The notes beneath the pieces are model-generated. The model searched no databases and had not been told where the DNA came from. It saw only the letters and a program-made list of their open reading frames with translations. From NCBI GenBank assembly GCA_963514095.1, contig OY741266.1:14949986-15013985 (forward strand): a stretch of DNA of 64,000 nt, read 5' to 3'. How positions within the stretch are numbered: the stretch's first letter is position 1; each line of letters begins with the position of its first letter. Of this stretch, positions 52,401 through 64,000 are shown one piece after another. The DNA is from Eutrigla gurnardus. Lineage: Eukaryota > Chordata > Actinopteri > Perciformes > Triglidae. The translations under genes and the position numbers were made by a program.

Positions 52401-54044
52401 TTCTTTCTATTTCATCTTCAGTTCAGTGCACATTAGGTTCCAGAGCAGCTGGTGTATAAGGACACGTTATGACAGAGGCATTAGTTTTGTCATCAGATAT
52501 ATTTTATGGTACAGGTTTATGTAATAGTGCAATTAAGTTCCTTTAGCTTTTTAAGCAATGCATCTAAAATTTAGTGTGATTTTTTAAAATCTAACTCATA
52601 CTGCCCCTGAGTGTCACAGTAGAACCATTAAGTTGTGATTCTTAAAGTAGATTGTGTTTGTTTAACGGTGTGTTGGTCTTTAACATTAGTCTCAGAAATG
52701 TGAAGTGTTACCAAATATTAGCATGATCAACAGTGCGGTTAAGGGGTATTTAAAAAGGAAATGTTTAACAGAGTGTGACTTTGGCAGTTTAGGAAGCACA
52801 AAATAGGCCCCAGTCTCACAGCTAAAACCCATCTGGGCAAAAATATTTCAAGTTGAAAAAGGGCTTCTATGTTTGCAGTACTTTAAATATTGTCTAGAGG
52901 AACATCTGTTTCTTTTCAAAAAGCCCTTCTGACAGACAGTTACAGAGGTGTTACTGATTTGCAACAAAAACACAAGACAACAGCGAACTGAATCAAGCGA
53001 AGGTTCAATGACCTAACAGTCACGACTTAGAAACAGGAACTGGAACATAACCTGGAGCTCAATTGAATGCAATATAAGCAGAGTAGGAGAAATGTCAAAT
53101 GTAACTGTAAGTCATAAGACTTTGAGACATATTAAACCGTTATGGTTGTGGTGTCAAGGGTGATCATTAACTAGATCATTTTAAACTATACGTTACATAA
53201 AGCCATGAAGTTCATCATCCTTTCCCAGGAGACAACTGCTTCTGCTCTTGACCAAAAAATGGCATGCCTCCTTAAGTATGAAGTTATGATAACAGTTTTT
53301 TTCAGAGCATCATTGCTTGATTTGTAAACAGCATGAGTAATCTTTCCAAGAGCAAATAGGTCATGCTGCATCACAGAGTCACAAAATGTGGCATAGCAGC
53401 GGATTGCATTAAAGTCAAAGAAAGCCTTAAAAAAAAAATCACAAAACACACCTGCTGATGTCCCCTGGCTCATTAGTGACAGATATTCAGATTTGAAAGG
53501 GAAGGGAAGGTAATGACTCTTGCTACAGCCCCATGCTGTCTCATTCACAGCATTGTTCAACAGTTAAACAAAACACTTCCCTTTCCCGTCCTCACGCCTC
53601 CCTGGCGGGCTCGCTCACTCACTAGAACACACTGAGAATACATGCTGGAAAAATGTCAAGCACGATCAACTGTGTGTACGTGACTGACTTTAAGCTACAA
53701 CAGCAAGTGCATACTGCAAACTATAACGATGGTGTGGTATGATTTAGCATTTTGGGTGTCCAATATTGGGAAATGTTGCCAAACTAGGATCTAATCTACA
53801 TTCCACTTCCTCTGGAAAGCCATTACTAGATTTCCCAACCTCCCCACCTCCCCTTTCGTCAGCCCAGTGACTGCTCTGGATGCCAATTATGTCATTCATT
53901 TGCGAGGCCAACAGTGTACAGCTGACACTCCCCCTCCTCTCCGCTCCCCGAGGAGACGCAAACAATCTGGAGTCAGGAATCTGGAGGGGAACGTAGTCAC
54001 ACAGGGAGGAGGAGGAGGGTTTGGTTGGAGGGGGGGGAGAATGC

Positions 54045-54149
54045 AAAGACAAAATGTTCACCTGGAGGCATCTACGGTGGAATGGAGATGAGGGGAGGGA
54101 GGAATGTGAGGAGGGTTAGAGGGAGGTCTATCTAGAGTCACAGATCTGT
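54045..54149. repeat. 105-bp duplicated segment, copy 1
   Basis: Matches 56029-56133 at all but about five positions over equal length (shared words AATGTTCACCTGGAGGCATC and GGTCTATCTAGAGTCACAGA). Confidence 0.9.
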
Positions 54150-56028
54150 GGAATGCAGACAGTCGACAGAGAGAAAGGGAGAGAAATATGGGAGAGCAGC
54201 GGGAGGGAAAGCTAATTTGGACCAAGGACTTTGGTGATGACATTTGGCAACAGTGGAAACCCTAAGGGATGAGTAGCAGGGATGGCAGAAAGAGATAAGA
54301 GGAGATGAGAGGAGGGATACAGGAATGACCAAAGTCAACCACAATATAGATAGAAAATATATGGTGTGCGTATGGAATATTTAGCATCTGTAACATTTAC
54401 TTACCAAGACTGCAGTGAAATCACCAAGGTAGTATTATTAGTAGGATGTCTCACAACCTCAAAGTGGTTTGGAGGAATCTTGCCATCCAATGTGTTGGTT
54501 TCATGTTCTGTGATATCAAGAGCCATCTCAATTACCAACATGTATAAATATTGGTTTAAAATAAATATTTCTATAAACTGTACTATATTAAAAACAAATG
54601 AACAGATGGACAGTAGTTGAACGTATACGATATAAGCTAAACTAGGTTTTAAGGGGAGGACATGGGATTTAGATACAGTCAGGTGTAGTATCATACCACA
54701 GGAAAGTCATACTCATATGATCCTTCAGGTACACTAATGGTGTGTCTACAGGGGAGGTGTTTCAGCTAGGTTTTTCAGCCACTATATGCTAGACCTATTG
54801 CATGATCAATTAATTAGTTTAATTAGTAAACTAGTAGGACACCAGGGAGCAAAGCCGCACTGACTGGATAATCACTTCACCAAAGCGACTGAGAAGTGGC
54901 GTTTAAGAGTATTTTGAGCTCTACATCATTAAGGCAAAAATTACAAGCAAAGATAAGGCGGTTTCTTCCATTTAACATGTGTAACTTGATTCAGGATTGG
55001 GCTCTGAGTGATGCCAAAACGCAGGTGTCCTACACGTTAAAACAATCTTGGCTAAAACAACTTTTTTAGGTATGTTATAGCTTTAGATTGTAACTAGTTT
55101 CAGATTTGCGCTCTGTACTGTACACGTTCACATAGCAGTCAATTGTGGGCATAAAATGTTTTTGTTCAATATGATATTTACAGAATCTTAAAAACAACAT
55201 GTTGTGAGGATGCACTCTTAACGAGTATACAATGAAGGTTCAAACCAAACCTACTACTATAGTCTCCCAGGATTGTTTGTGTTGTATGTGCAGGCATTGT
55301 ATCACGCTACATTTGTGTGTGCACATGGATGCCAGGATTGACTTACTTTATGTCAATGTTTCCACTATTAGGCTTTAGAAACAAGGGAATTGGAGAACAG
55401 GGGCAGAGGAAGGGGATTATGAATGACCATGATTATGAAGTGGCAAGCAGTATTCAGAGGTTAGGGTGGGGAGGTGAGGCTCTAGAAAGCACTTGAGAGG
55501 AGGAAAATAGAGCAATAAAAGAGGAAAACTGCAGTAATGGATGAGAAGATAGGGACAAGTAAAAGAGAAGATGGGCTGAGAAATATTGCAGGTTACATGA
55601 AGCAGCAAAGTGTCGATAAAGAGGCGAGGGGGTGATTGAGAGAGGCAGATGTGAAGCACTGGTAAGACAACGTGTCACTTATCTCTGCATTCCACAACCT
55701 TTGGGAGCAAACTCAAGGACAAAAAGGAACAGACCATGTGTTGAACAACTGATTGATTCCTACAGGCTGAGACTCTAAAGGTACATTGAATCAAATCTCC
55801 TCTTAAAGAGTATTTCCCCACTGACAGTCTATTGTTCAGCATTCAGTGTTTTGTCGGACAGTCCAAGCTGTACTGGGAAATTGTTCCACATCGTATGCCG
55901 CTAACATTCAAATTAATTTACAATACACATTTGCATCCACAAATCCCTGTTGTCCACATCTCAGAACTCAGTTTCAGTCTCAAACAAATGATGTTATTCC
56001 GATACTGATGCCAGAGGGGTGAGAAGGT

Positions 56029-56133
56029 AAAGACGAAATGTTCACCTGGAGGCATCTATGGTGGAATGTAGATGAGGGGAGGGAGGAATGTGTGGAGGGT
56101 TAGAGTGAGGTCTATCTAGAGTCACAGATCTGT
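56029..56133. repeat. 105-bp duplicated segment, copy 2, between short direct repeats
   Basis: Second copy, same orientation, about 2 kb away. It is bracketed by ATTCCGATACTGATGCCAG (55996-56014) and ATTCCGATACTAATGCCAG (56140-56158), which differ at one base. Confidence 0.9.
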
Positions 56134-56565
56134 TATGATATTCCGATACTAATGCCAGTATTGGAAAAGCCCTAAGCCTGTGCTGGTGAGTATGTGAGTC
56201 TATGCACTGATCCTGTATACGGTCAGATCATTTAACAACTCATTTACACTACATGTGCAAAAGTATTACACACAGGGTTAAAATCTTTAATGCATCCAAT
56301 TTCCCCCTGATAATGCTACAAATCATGTACAATGAATCAATTTTAAAGTCAGCAGGAGGTGAGCTATTTAACATTAGTGGTGAGCAGCCAGTCTTACTTG
56401 GCTAAATAATGGAGCTAACAGCTACTGTACAGAGGTAGCCTTGATTTACATTATGAGTAAAATTAAGTATTGGACAAATAACTGAATTATAACTTGATCA
56501 TGATGTGCTCAAGTGTAACTGAGTAAGTAACTGAAGTGCTGCTACAATATGGTCAGGATTAGGAT

Positions 56566-56584
56566 GGGGGGGGGGGGGGGGGGG
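56566..56584. repeat. Poly(G) run of 19
   Basis: Uninterrupted G; potential G-quadruplex on the plus strand, poly(C) in the SMURF2 transcript. Confidence 0.9.
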
Positions 56585-57796
56585 CTAAGACACACGCAGC
56601 TATCGTCGACTCATTTTCTATAACCAGTGTAACATTACAATCACAGCACAGCAAGCCTTTTCTCAATTTTCTGTGGACTTGAAATTAAGCCATCAGCATA
56701 TTACAAAATCGGATGAATAATTGTTATTGACTGATTATCCGACAACAGCAATGTGCTTCCAGAAGCTATGACAACAGTGTGTGGACGAAGCATTGCATCG
56801 ATTAACTTGACTCATTTAGCGGCTGGCTAGTCAGCTAGCTAGCTTGCTAATTCCACCATGATTTCCTGCTTCAGTTAAAAAAACATAAAAAGGACCACAT
56901 GAACTACTCAGCTTGGTCAACATTACTTTAACATATTGCCAGATTTGATTGTTTTATCTTTCATGATATCGGTTACCCTTTCAATTTTTTATGCTCATCA
57001 CTAGCACTAATGTTAATAGCATGCAGACTATTATGTTTATGGATAGATAAGTGGTTAGGTACGTTTCGTAGTGACAAAATATAGTATAAAATTTACATGA
57101 AAGGCTGGGACATGTATATACTAGCAATAATGCCCTAAATGTAAATGCAATAAGCATTAATGCGAGTGATTACTATAAATAATTCACATAGTCTAATTGA
57201 AAGGCTAATGGTGTTCCCCACCAATACTCCTCTCCACATTCTGCACAGTCAGGACGTTTGTTTTATAGGAGGAGGCAGGAAGGGTTGGGAGGGAAGCTGG
57301 CTCCATATATGTGACCTGGCTCCAAGTCAGCTAACCGCTTATCAGTAGAGGGCAGCTACTATGCATATTTAAAAACATGCTATGTAGAATTCAAATATCG
57401 TGCAATAAATTGGCAGTATTTGGAGCCGAATACATCAACAACACTAGCAGATACCAATATACATTTGTTTGCACGTGAAAAAGAGTAGTTTGGAGGTTTA
57501 GCTACACTTTAAAAGAGATGTTTTACAGCAACATTAAAAAGATATAAGAGAATTATGATATTCACACTGGTATCAGTCAATACGCAGCTTCAGGTATATC
57601 AGATCAAAAATGGTATCAGAACATCTCTAAGATGCAGTGTGGAACTGGTAAGTGAGTTAGACTATAATACCAGCATGCTGTTGTCTCAAACAGATTGTGT
57701 GCCAAATAGACACCGTCAGCTCTTGTTCATATGGGCATACGAAAGATCATATGACAATATGACTTAGCCACTGGGGAAGTAACAAGTTATTAGAAT

Positions 57797-57960
57797 GTGT
57801 ACAAGGTAACACTACAATATTTCCCTCTGAGATGTAGTGGAGTAGAAGATAAAAGTTATTTGAAATGTATATACTCTAGTAAAGTACAAGTACCTCCAAG
57901 GTCCATTAAATATGTCGACTATACAGTAAATGCTACCCAATATATCTCAATTTATGTTGT
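57797..57960. repeat. Dispersed fish repeat (CAATATTTCCCTCTGAGA type), copy 2
   Basis: Shares CAATATTTCCCTCTGAGA with the copy at 13.7 kb, then GTAGTGGAGTAGAAG and AAAGTACAAGTACCTCCA, words I recall from the family. Confidence 0.6.
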
Positions 57961-58844
57961 TTTACAATCACTATCCAGTCACCAAGAACAGGGCTAGAGG
58001 AGCAACCTCAGAGACAAGTGGTTGGAGACAGAGACAGAGAGACTGATTGGGCAGTGTTTGCCATGTTTCCGGTCATGCTGAGTATGAATGACATGGAAAG
58101 AGGTTACTTTAGGCTGCGGTTGTTTTCCCCATGTCTGTGTACACATAAATATTCAGCTGAGCCTGGCCCAGTTTGATGATGGAGTCCAAAGCTTTTTGTT
58201 GTCTGTGGCTGGAGACTGGTGAAGCGCAGGACTGGAGCACATCTATAAACAAGACAGCAATAACCTGACAATGACCACATTGAGTCTACATGGACTGCAA
58301 TAATCCAACTACTGAACATCTAAGCAGGGCAGCACTTTAATTAGCATGGGGGATCATTGTTTGCAAACGAAACTATTAACTCCAAAAGGCCCTGACACAT
58401 CAGACTGAGCTGTCTGCGAGCATCTGTCGTACTAGTTTTTGAGGTGTCCACTGCATCATTGGCACTAGTTTGTCAATGACTTTTCAGTGTGTTGAGAAAG
58501 AGTACTATGAAAAATGGTAAGGAAATGCTTATTTGTTTCATGTATCATAACTACCGTGTGTATATCCACAGGTCTTCCATCTTCCCTTTTAGAATGATCA
58601 ATACAGACAACTGCTATCTGCTGGATTTGATAGTTATTTCTGTATGTATTGTACATGCTAGTGGGCCATTGGCTGTAGTCTTTGTGGCATGTTCAAATTA
58701 GGTGGCAACCTCTGGTTGAAAGTCTATGAGAAAATGACCCTACTTCTCACTTGATTCATGAGCATATATTTTTTCACATTAGCATGATGTACCTTTTGTA
58801 AATTGTGTTGCCATTTAGAACATCAATGATAAAACATGGATGCT

Positions 58845-59155
58845 TTAGGGCATGGCTAACTTGTGATTGACAGGTCATTGCCATCGTGTCGATACTGCAT
58901 CCTCGCTCCCGTCGCTTCCAATGCAATTAGCCACTAGGATTTAACCCTTAGCTCTAAAGTTTACCTCAAATCATGGATGCTAGCGTTGCTAACAGCTTCG
59001 CACCAGAAGACAAATGCAGTTCCATTCACTGGTTGCAAAGAATCCAAGTTGGCAATGGGCAAAATGCCATACTCAAAACTTCAAAACCATAGTCCACAAA
59101 CCAATGGGTGACATCACAGTGACTAAAGTCATATCATATGTACCATATAGGTACA
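58845..59155 (+). repeat. Dispersed repeat (ATTGACAGGTC family), copy 2
   Basis: Shorter copy of the element at 38635-39010, ending with ACAAACCAATGGGTGACATC and, just after, ACAGTCTATG, a frequent end of fish repeats as I recall. Confidence 0.65.
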
Positions 59156-59385
59156 GTATACAGTCTATGTTTCAAATGCCACTTTTTGGCTCAGACAGAG
59201 GCGACACGAGGTGAAGCTGCCAGTTCTTTGATGTCAGTGTGGTGTGTCCTTTATTTTCATTTTCATGCAACAGATGAGGCCCTTATTACACACTTATTAC
59301 ATCTCTATAAACGTTTACATAAAAGGCTACATTGAGAAACAGATTCAAATTGTAGAGCTGTATCAAGCTGGCAGATCCCAGCTGA

Positions 59386-59552
59386 CATTGGGTGAAGGCA
59401 GGGTACACCCTGGACAGGTCACCAGTCACAGGGTCTCACATGTAGAGACAGAGTAGAGACAGACAACCATTCACGCTCACATTCACACCTACAGGCAATT
59501 TAGAGTCAAAACAGAAGGAATCTGAGCCCAAATCGGGAATCGAACCCGTGTA
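59386..59552. repeat. LINE-like dispersed repeat fragment
   Basis: GGTACACCCTGGACAGGTCA, then AACCATTCACGCTCACATTC, ACACCTACAGGCAATTTAGA and CGGGAATCGAACCCG. This word order is familiar from a very common fish repeat; the exact family is uncertain. Confidence 0.6.
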
Positions 59553-60710
59553 AAATCTATAATAAGCATGTTAGCTCTCAATTGCTCTCAAAATAATGAA
59601 TTCCCCTGATTCAGTAGTAGTGTCAAATATACCTACTGGTATTGACATCTAAAATATGTTAAATAGATGTATCTTAGACATGTATTGGTCTGTAGACATC
59701 AAGTTTAAATATATGAGAGCTTGGGGACAGAGGCAAAGTAAAAAAAAGAGGGGTAAAGCACATTTATTAAGCATTGAAGTAATCATCCTTCTTTACTTCT
59801 GGACCTTCGTAAACAGGTGGGAAATCCTACTGTTATTGTGATTATGTTAAGAGTGGAGTGGGATGGTGTGGCACACTGGCGCCGTCCGAGCTACTCGATC
59901 CTCGTCTCCACGATAAAAAAAAAACCCACCGCACTACTCGCATCCTCCGACTGTCTCTCTCCCACACTGAAACTGAAAACACAGACTCAGAGAGAGGGGG
60001 ATGCAATATGAGTGGCAGTGTTCATCAGCTTGTGTGTGTATTTGCGTGTTCATACAGTAGACATGCTGAGTGGTCTACCAGACATGCACGCACACACACT
60101 CTGGTGGGCAGTCTGACTGCAGAAACAGTAGCAGGAGAACAGTGAGGGGTAGGAAAGTGTGATCCTTTAAGTCTAACCTACCTTCCTATTACTTTTGGAT
60201 TTAAAAATAAAAAAAACACTGAAAAGTGAAGCACCTTTTCTCCATTCACTGTCAAAAACAAGGTAACTGTTTTTTGTATTTAAATTGGTTTCACGCATCG
60301 TAATAGAATTCAAGTAGGTTTTGAATGACAATTTTTACTTAACACTTATTTCTTAAAATGTTTCCCTATTTTAATCGAAAGATGTTGGGATTTCCTCTGG
60401 TTTCATTAAGGTTGTTCTACGAAAGATAATGGCAACATAACCTCTAACCAAGAGATGGAGATCGATGTTTCATTCAACATCCTTTTAATAGCTTTACTCT
60501 TGGCCACATCAAGGCCATGTGCTTTAGTTGTTAAGGGTCAAAGATGTCTGATATATAACATTTAAGCACGCAATAACATTAATAATCATTGTCGGTTCTG
60601 TGCATACTCTTTGCTCAGGGTCCCTGGAGACCCCCAGCAGACTCCTTTGGGTCCCCAAACAAACGTTGACAAATACTAAGTACTGCACTGTGGTGAGGGA
60701 CTGCTAAAGG

Positions 60711-60712
<2 letters not shown>

Positions 60713-60775
<63 letters not shown>
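60713..60775. repeat. (GT)n microsatellite
   Basis: Perfect GT run ending in GCGTGC. Confidence 0.97.
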
Positions 60776-62169
60776 CATAACAACTTGAGAACAGATAAAG
60801 GAAAAAAAATACACCAAACTGGAGCCACACCGACGGAGTCGTCTGTCAGCTGCTGTCTGGACTAGATCCGGGGGTGAGTGAGGGAGAGGAAGGAAGAGAG
60901 AGAAATGACAGAGAGATGAGGGACATCCTGTTCAAGAAAGAAACGAGTAAAAGACTGAAGAGAAAAATACAGGATACAGAGTCATAGATGCATGATGAGA
61001 CACTGCAATGGGGTAGAGAGTTCAGGCACTGAAAGGAAGAGGGCAAGGCAGGATGCAGTCAAGAGCAAGAGCGACATTTGTAGACCAATTACCTGCCTTT
61101 TCACTTGTTCCAAATTACATTTTTAAGATTCACGTTTTTGCCTCTCCTCATAATTTCAGAGGCTGTGAGAAATATGCTCTTGGCCATCGAAAAGAAAAGG
61201 TGATATTTCTTCTCCATATTCTGCAGGAAAATACTCCTGAAGCACTTGGAAAGTTTAATGTATTCTGCATATTGAAGACCACCTCCTTTCCAGTCAGAGT
61301 CTGTTATGCAATAGTGAGGTGTTCAGTCTTTCCATTTTCCTTCTCAGAAGTACACTGATGCCACCAAGTTCAAAAGTAATTTGAAAAGCAGATAAAACTA
61401 AGGGCTGTCTGAAACAACCAAAGTCTGAGAACAAAGTTGTACAAACCCATCTATAGAAAAGAATATATTCATAGGCTATATTGTGATGTAGTATACAAGC
61501 AGAATGCAGAATAATATAAATGCATGTTGAAAACATACACTGTTTGATTTGCATCAAATTAATATGTTTCCAGAGTCCAGCTTTCAGCCAAATATCTTAT
61601 GCACAAAAAGTTTTGGTCCAGTTAAAAGCATGTAAGCTCCCTGTGTGTTGCGTGGTAAAACGCACGTCATGAGCGAAGAACAGTAAAGTTGAGTTATGAG
61701 ACTGGCAGCGCCCTGCAAGATTTTCATTACTGAGTCACAGTCTCCTCATATGCCAAATTCTTCCTAAAACACAGCGCTGCGTTAAGATACACAGACAGTG
61801 CCTGAAAATGCTACGCCAGCTGGAATTTGTCATATTAAACAGTAATGTCTCAAAACAAATCATTACAGCCTGATCAGATATCAAGTAGCATCCATCTTGA
61901 GTTATTAGAGGGTTGACCGGCTGCACACAGCTGATACATCTCCAGAGCAATGCTGCTCGGTACCTACTTTGCTGTAGTTGTGTTAATGTGCCAAACCTAA
62001 TAATAAAATCCACAAGTCAACTGAAAACAAATGTATCAATTAAATGAAATGGTATAGGCCAAATTTGACCCACCAAAGAACTGGGGGTTCCCCTACAGCA
62101 TTGTAACTAGATGACCACAAACTGCTCCAAGTTGTCTTTTTACCTGCATTATGGAAATACATCCTCGTT

Positions 62170-62560
62170 AGGGGGGGAAACCTCCCGATACGATACGTAT
62201 CACGATACTTTGGTCACGATACGATACGTATCATGATATTGCGATATAAATAAAGATTAAAAACACAAGTACCTGTATATGTACATCAGATGATATTGAT
62301 CAGAGGACAAATTGAGTCAAATCTATTTCATTCAAAACAGCCTCTCCATTTTATTAATTCCCATGAAATTCACTGGAATAAATAATTGAAAATAAAATGA
62401 AAAAGGATAAAGTACTGCATTCACAACGCATCTAAACATGAATCTTTTTTTTATTTTTTTATTATTAAATCGATCTTTGGAGTTGAAAAATGTATATTGT
62501 ATTGGGCGACAAAGTATCGCAATATATTGCCGTATCAATATTTTTTCAGCTAAAATTATG
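62170..62560. repeat. CGATACG/TATCG-type dispersed repeat
   Basis: The left part has CGATACGATACGTATCACGA twice in variant form; the right part has AAGTATCGCAATATATTG. This pattern of alternating GATACG and CGTATC is familiar from fish DNA-transposon derivatives. The middle is AT-rich. Confidence 0.55.
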
Positions 62561-63512
62561 AAATTAATTGCCCAAAAAGAAGGTCATCTGACTGATACTC
62601 TGGTATTAACTCTACATTGTGTTACTAAAAGACAACCTTTAGTGTGCCATCATCAGTTACCAGACAGCTGTACCTGAGCTACTGCTGGTCAAGAGAGACA
62701 TGGATTAATACTGCATTGACTCTGGTTTAATACCTGCAGATTATTGGAAAAGCAAGGAAAATGGGTCAACCAGCACTGCTGAACCAAAAGGTGATCTTCA
62801 CTACTCTCTGCATTAATAAATAATGTGTTATACAGACTGTCAGATACTGACTAAGAGAGTGTTTCCTGATAGCTGTCCCATAAACAAACATAAGCATCAT
62901 GTCATTTATTAACCACATTCTTTAAACTGGATAGTGTTGCACTAATTTGTCACATGCATTAAGCAGTAAAGCAATTGAGACATAAAAATGCTTGACTTGG
63001 CATCAGGATAACCTGATTTATAATCTGACAACAAAAGTGCACTCATATCAAAGTGTACATATTTTAAGTACAGTTTTTCTACAAAAATGATTTGTTTCCA
63101 AAAGGTATCTCACACATGCAGAGGCCTGTGCATTTCCACAGCAATGTACTACTTGCATAGTTTCAAGATCCTCATGAACCGGTAAATTCAAGTGACATTG
63201 TAAATGTTTCACCACCATTTCAAAAACATTAATAAGACATAAACATGCATTTTCAACCTTGCTTTAGGATTACGACAAGCAGTGAGAATTATTCACGTTT
63301 TTACTACAAAGTAAGTACAATACGGCGAAAAAAAATGTGTGGTGTGCTGCATCTGAAAACCATTAACCTCTGTATTTTCCTTTTAGATATACTGATAACA
63401 GAAAGGATAAATACAGCTGGAACAGCTGCATCTTAAAGTGAATATAAATGTTTCCATGTGATGACAGAGGCCACATGAACACTGAATGAGAGTATAGAAC
63501 CTGCATAGAGTG

Positions 63513-63538
63513 AGTGTGTGTGTGTGTGTGTGTGTGTG
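63513..63538. repeat. (TG)n microsatellite
   Basis: Short perfect TG run. Confidence 0.9.
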
Positions 63539-64000
63539 GTCAATTGAAGTATATCCTAGTGATGCAGACTAAACAAAGTTGGAGGAAGTTTGGGTATAGA
63601 GCTCTGTACTGCACTACAAAACCTAACCACAACACAGTGACCCAAACTGTAAACAAATCACCTAGCTCTAATTGCAATGTCAGTTTTTTCCAATATTGTG
63701 CAGCCCTACTTCTCATGACTGTTATATTTACTTCCAAATCTTGTATTGCCAGTTGTATCACACCACACCCACAGCCGCACACGCCGTTGGTATGGAGGTT
63801 TTGATGTAAATGACATTAGGTGTGTTGTAAGTAGGGGTGTAATCTAATTGGTCAAGCCTTGCCTATATTAAACAGACTGTTGAAATGTGTCTTGTTGTTT
63901 AAGAATACTGCTGTTTGGTATTTGTTGTATGTGGATATACTTGGCGCTGTGCATAGTAGTGACCCGGAGCAGAAATCATTCTCTGATTAATAAACGTAGG

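Larger units (their letters stand above)
46474..64000 (-). other. smurf2: SMURF2 first intron (3' portion)
   Basis: No sequence compatible with the expected first coding exon (a short basic Gly/Arg-rich start) or a CpG promoter is seen on the minus strand, so exon 1 should lie beyond the edge. The intron is AT-rich, with repeats listed separately and no supported gene on either strand. Confidence 0.65.

Noticed and set aside
53867..54091. Arg/Gly-rich plus-strand frame, possible SMURF2 first exon or new gene
   Set aside because: Wrong strand for SMURF2 and composed of GGA-rich low-complexity sequence; the minus strand shows no matching first coding exon.
59531..59552. tRNA T-arm-like text (GGGAATCGAACCCG)
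   Set aside because: No acceptor stem, D-arm or anticodon arm around it; the same words belong to a common dispersed fish repeat that covers 59386-59552.
61053..61358. 101-codon plus-strand frame in intron 1
   Set aside because: Ordinary composition, no family resemblance, no promoter or splice signals that would place it in a gene.

Overview
The window is vertebrate nuclear DNA, most likely from a ray-finned (percomorph-like) fish. Genes are split into many short GT-AG exons, CA/GT microsatellites are abundant, and several repeats look like families common in fish genomes. The gene pair CEP95 (plus strand) and SMURF2 (minus strand), tail to tail, is the arrangement I know from human 17q. 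The species cannot be named from the sequence.

Left part (1-11.2 kb): the last 16 exons of CEP95, a centrosomal coiled-coil protein, ending with a stop at 10330-10332. The conceptual splice stays in frame throughout and gives 682 residues. The 3.3 kb intron 4907-8166 holds a small gene on the opposite strand (gene A). Gene A encodes a short protein with five conserved cysteines in a zinc-finger-like pattern. The same intron holds a poly(A)-tailed retroposed insert with a perfect 15-bp target-site duplication, and a SINE-like tail.

Middle-left (11.2-15 kb): a second small minus-strand gene (gene B), five coding exons, predicted 222 aa. Its last exon carries the same Cys pattern as gene A, and its first exon carries a separate basic domain. 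Gene B converges on CEP95, and the two poly(A) signals are only 20 bp apart.

Right part (about 15.6-64 kb): SMURF2, a C2-WW-HECT ubiquitin ligase, on the minus strand. Eighteen coding exons (739 residues) run from 46473 down to the stop at 18822. About 17 N-terminal residues and the promoter lie beyond the right edge, so 46474-64000 is the 3' part of a very long first intron. A probable 3.2 kb 3' UTR lies at 15640-18821. One assembly gap of 200 N is at 24770-24969.

The most unusual object is a large GC- and CpG-rich foldback in a SMURF2 intron. It has two 180-bp arms (44692-44871 and 44901-45080) that match at all but about 3 positions, separated by a 29-bp loop. It carries ten ACGCGT motifs and is flanked by CA arrays. 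Other points of note are the paired five-Cys genes with similar promoters, a 105-bp duplicated segment inserted 2 kb from its twin between short direct repeats, and a TTAA-flanked non-autonomous transposon. I see no prokaryotic, viral or CRISPR content.
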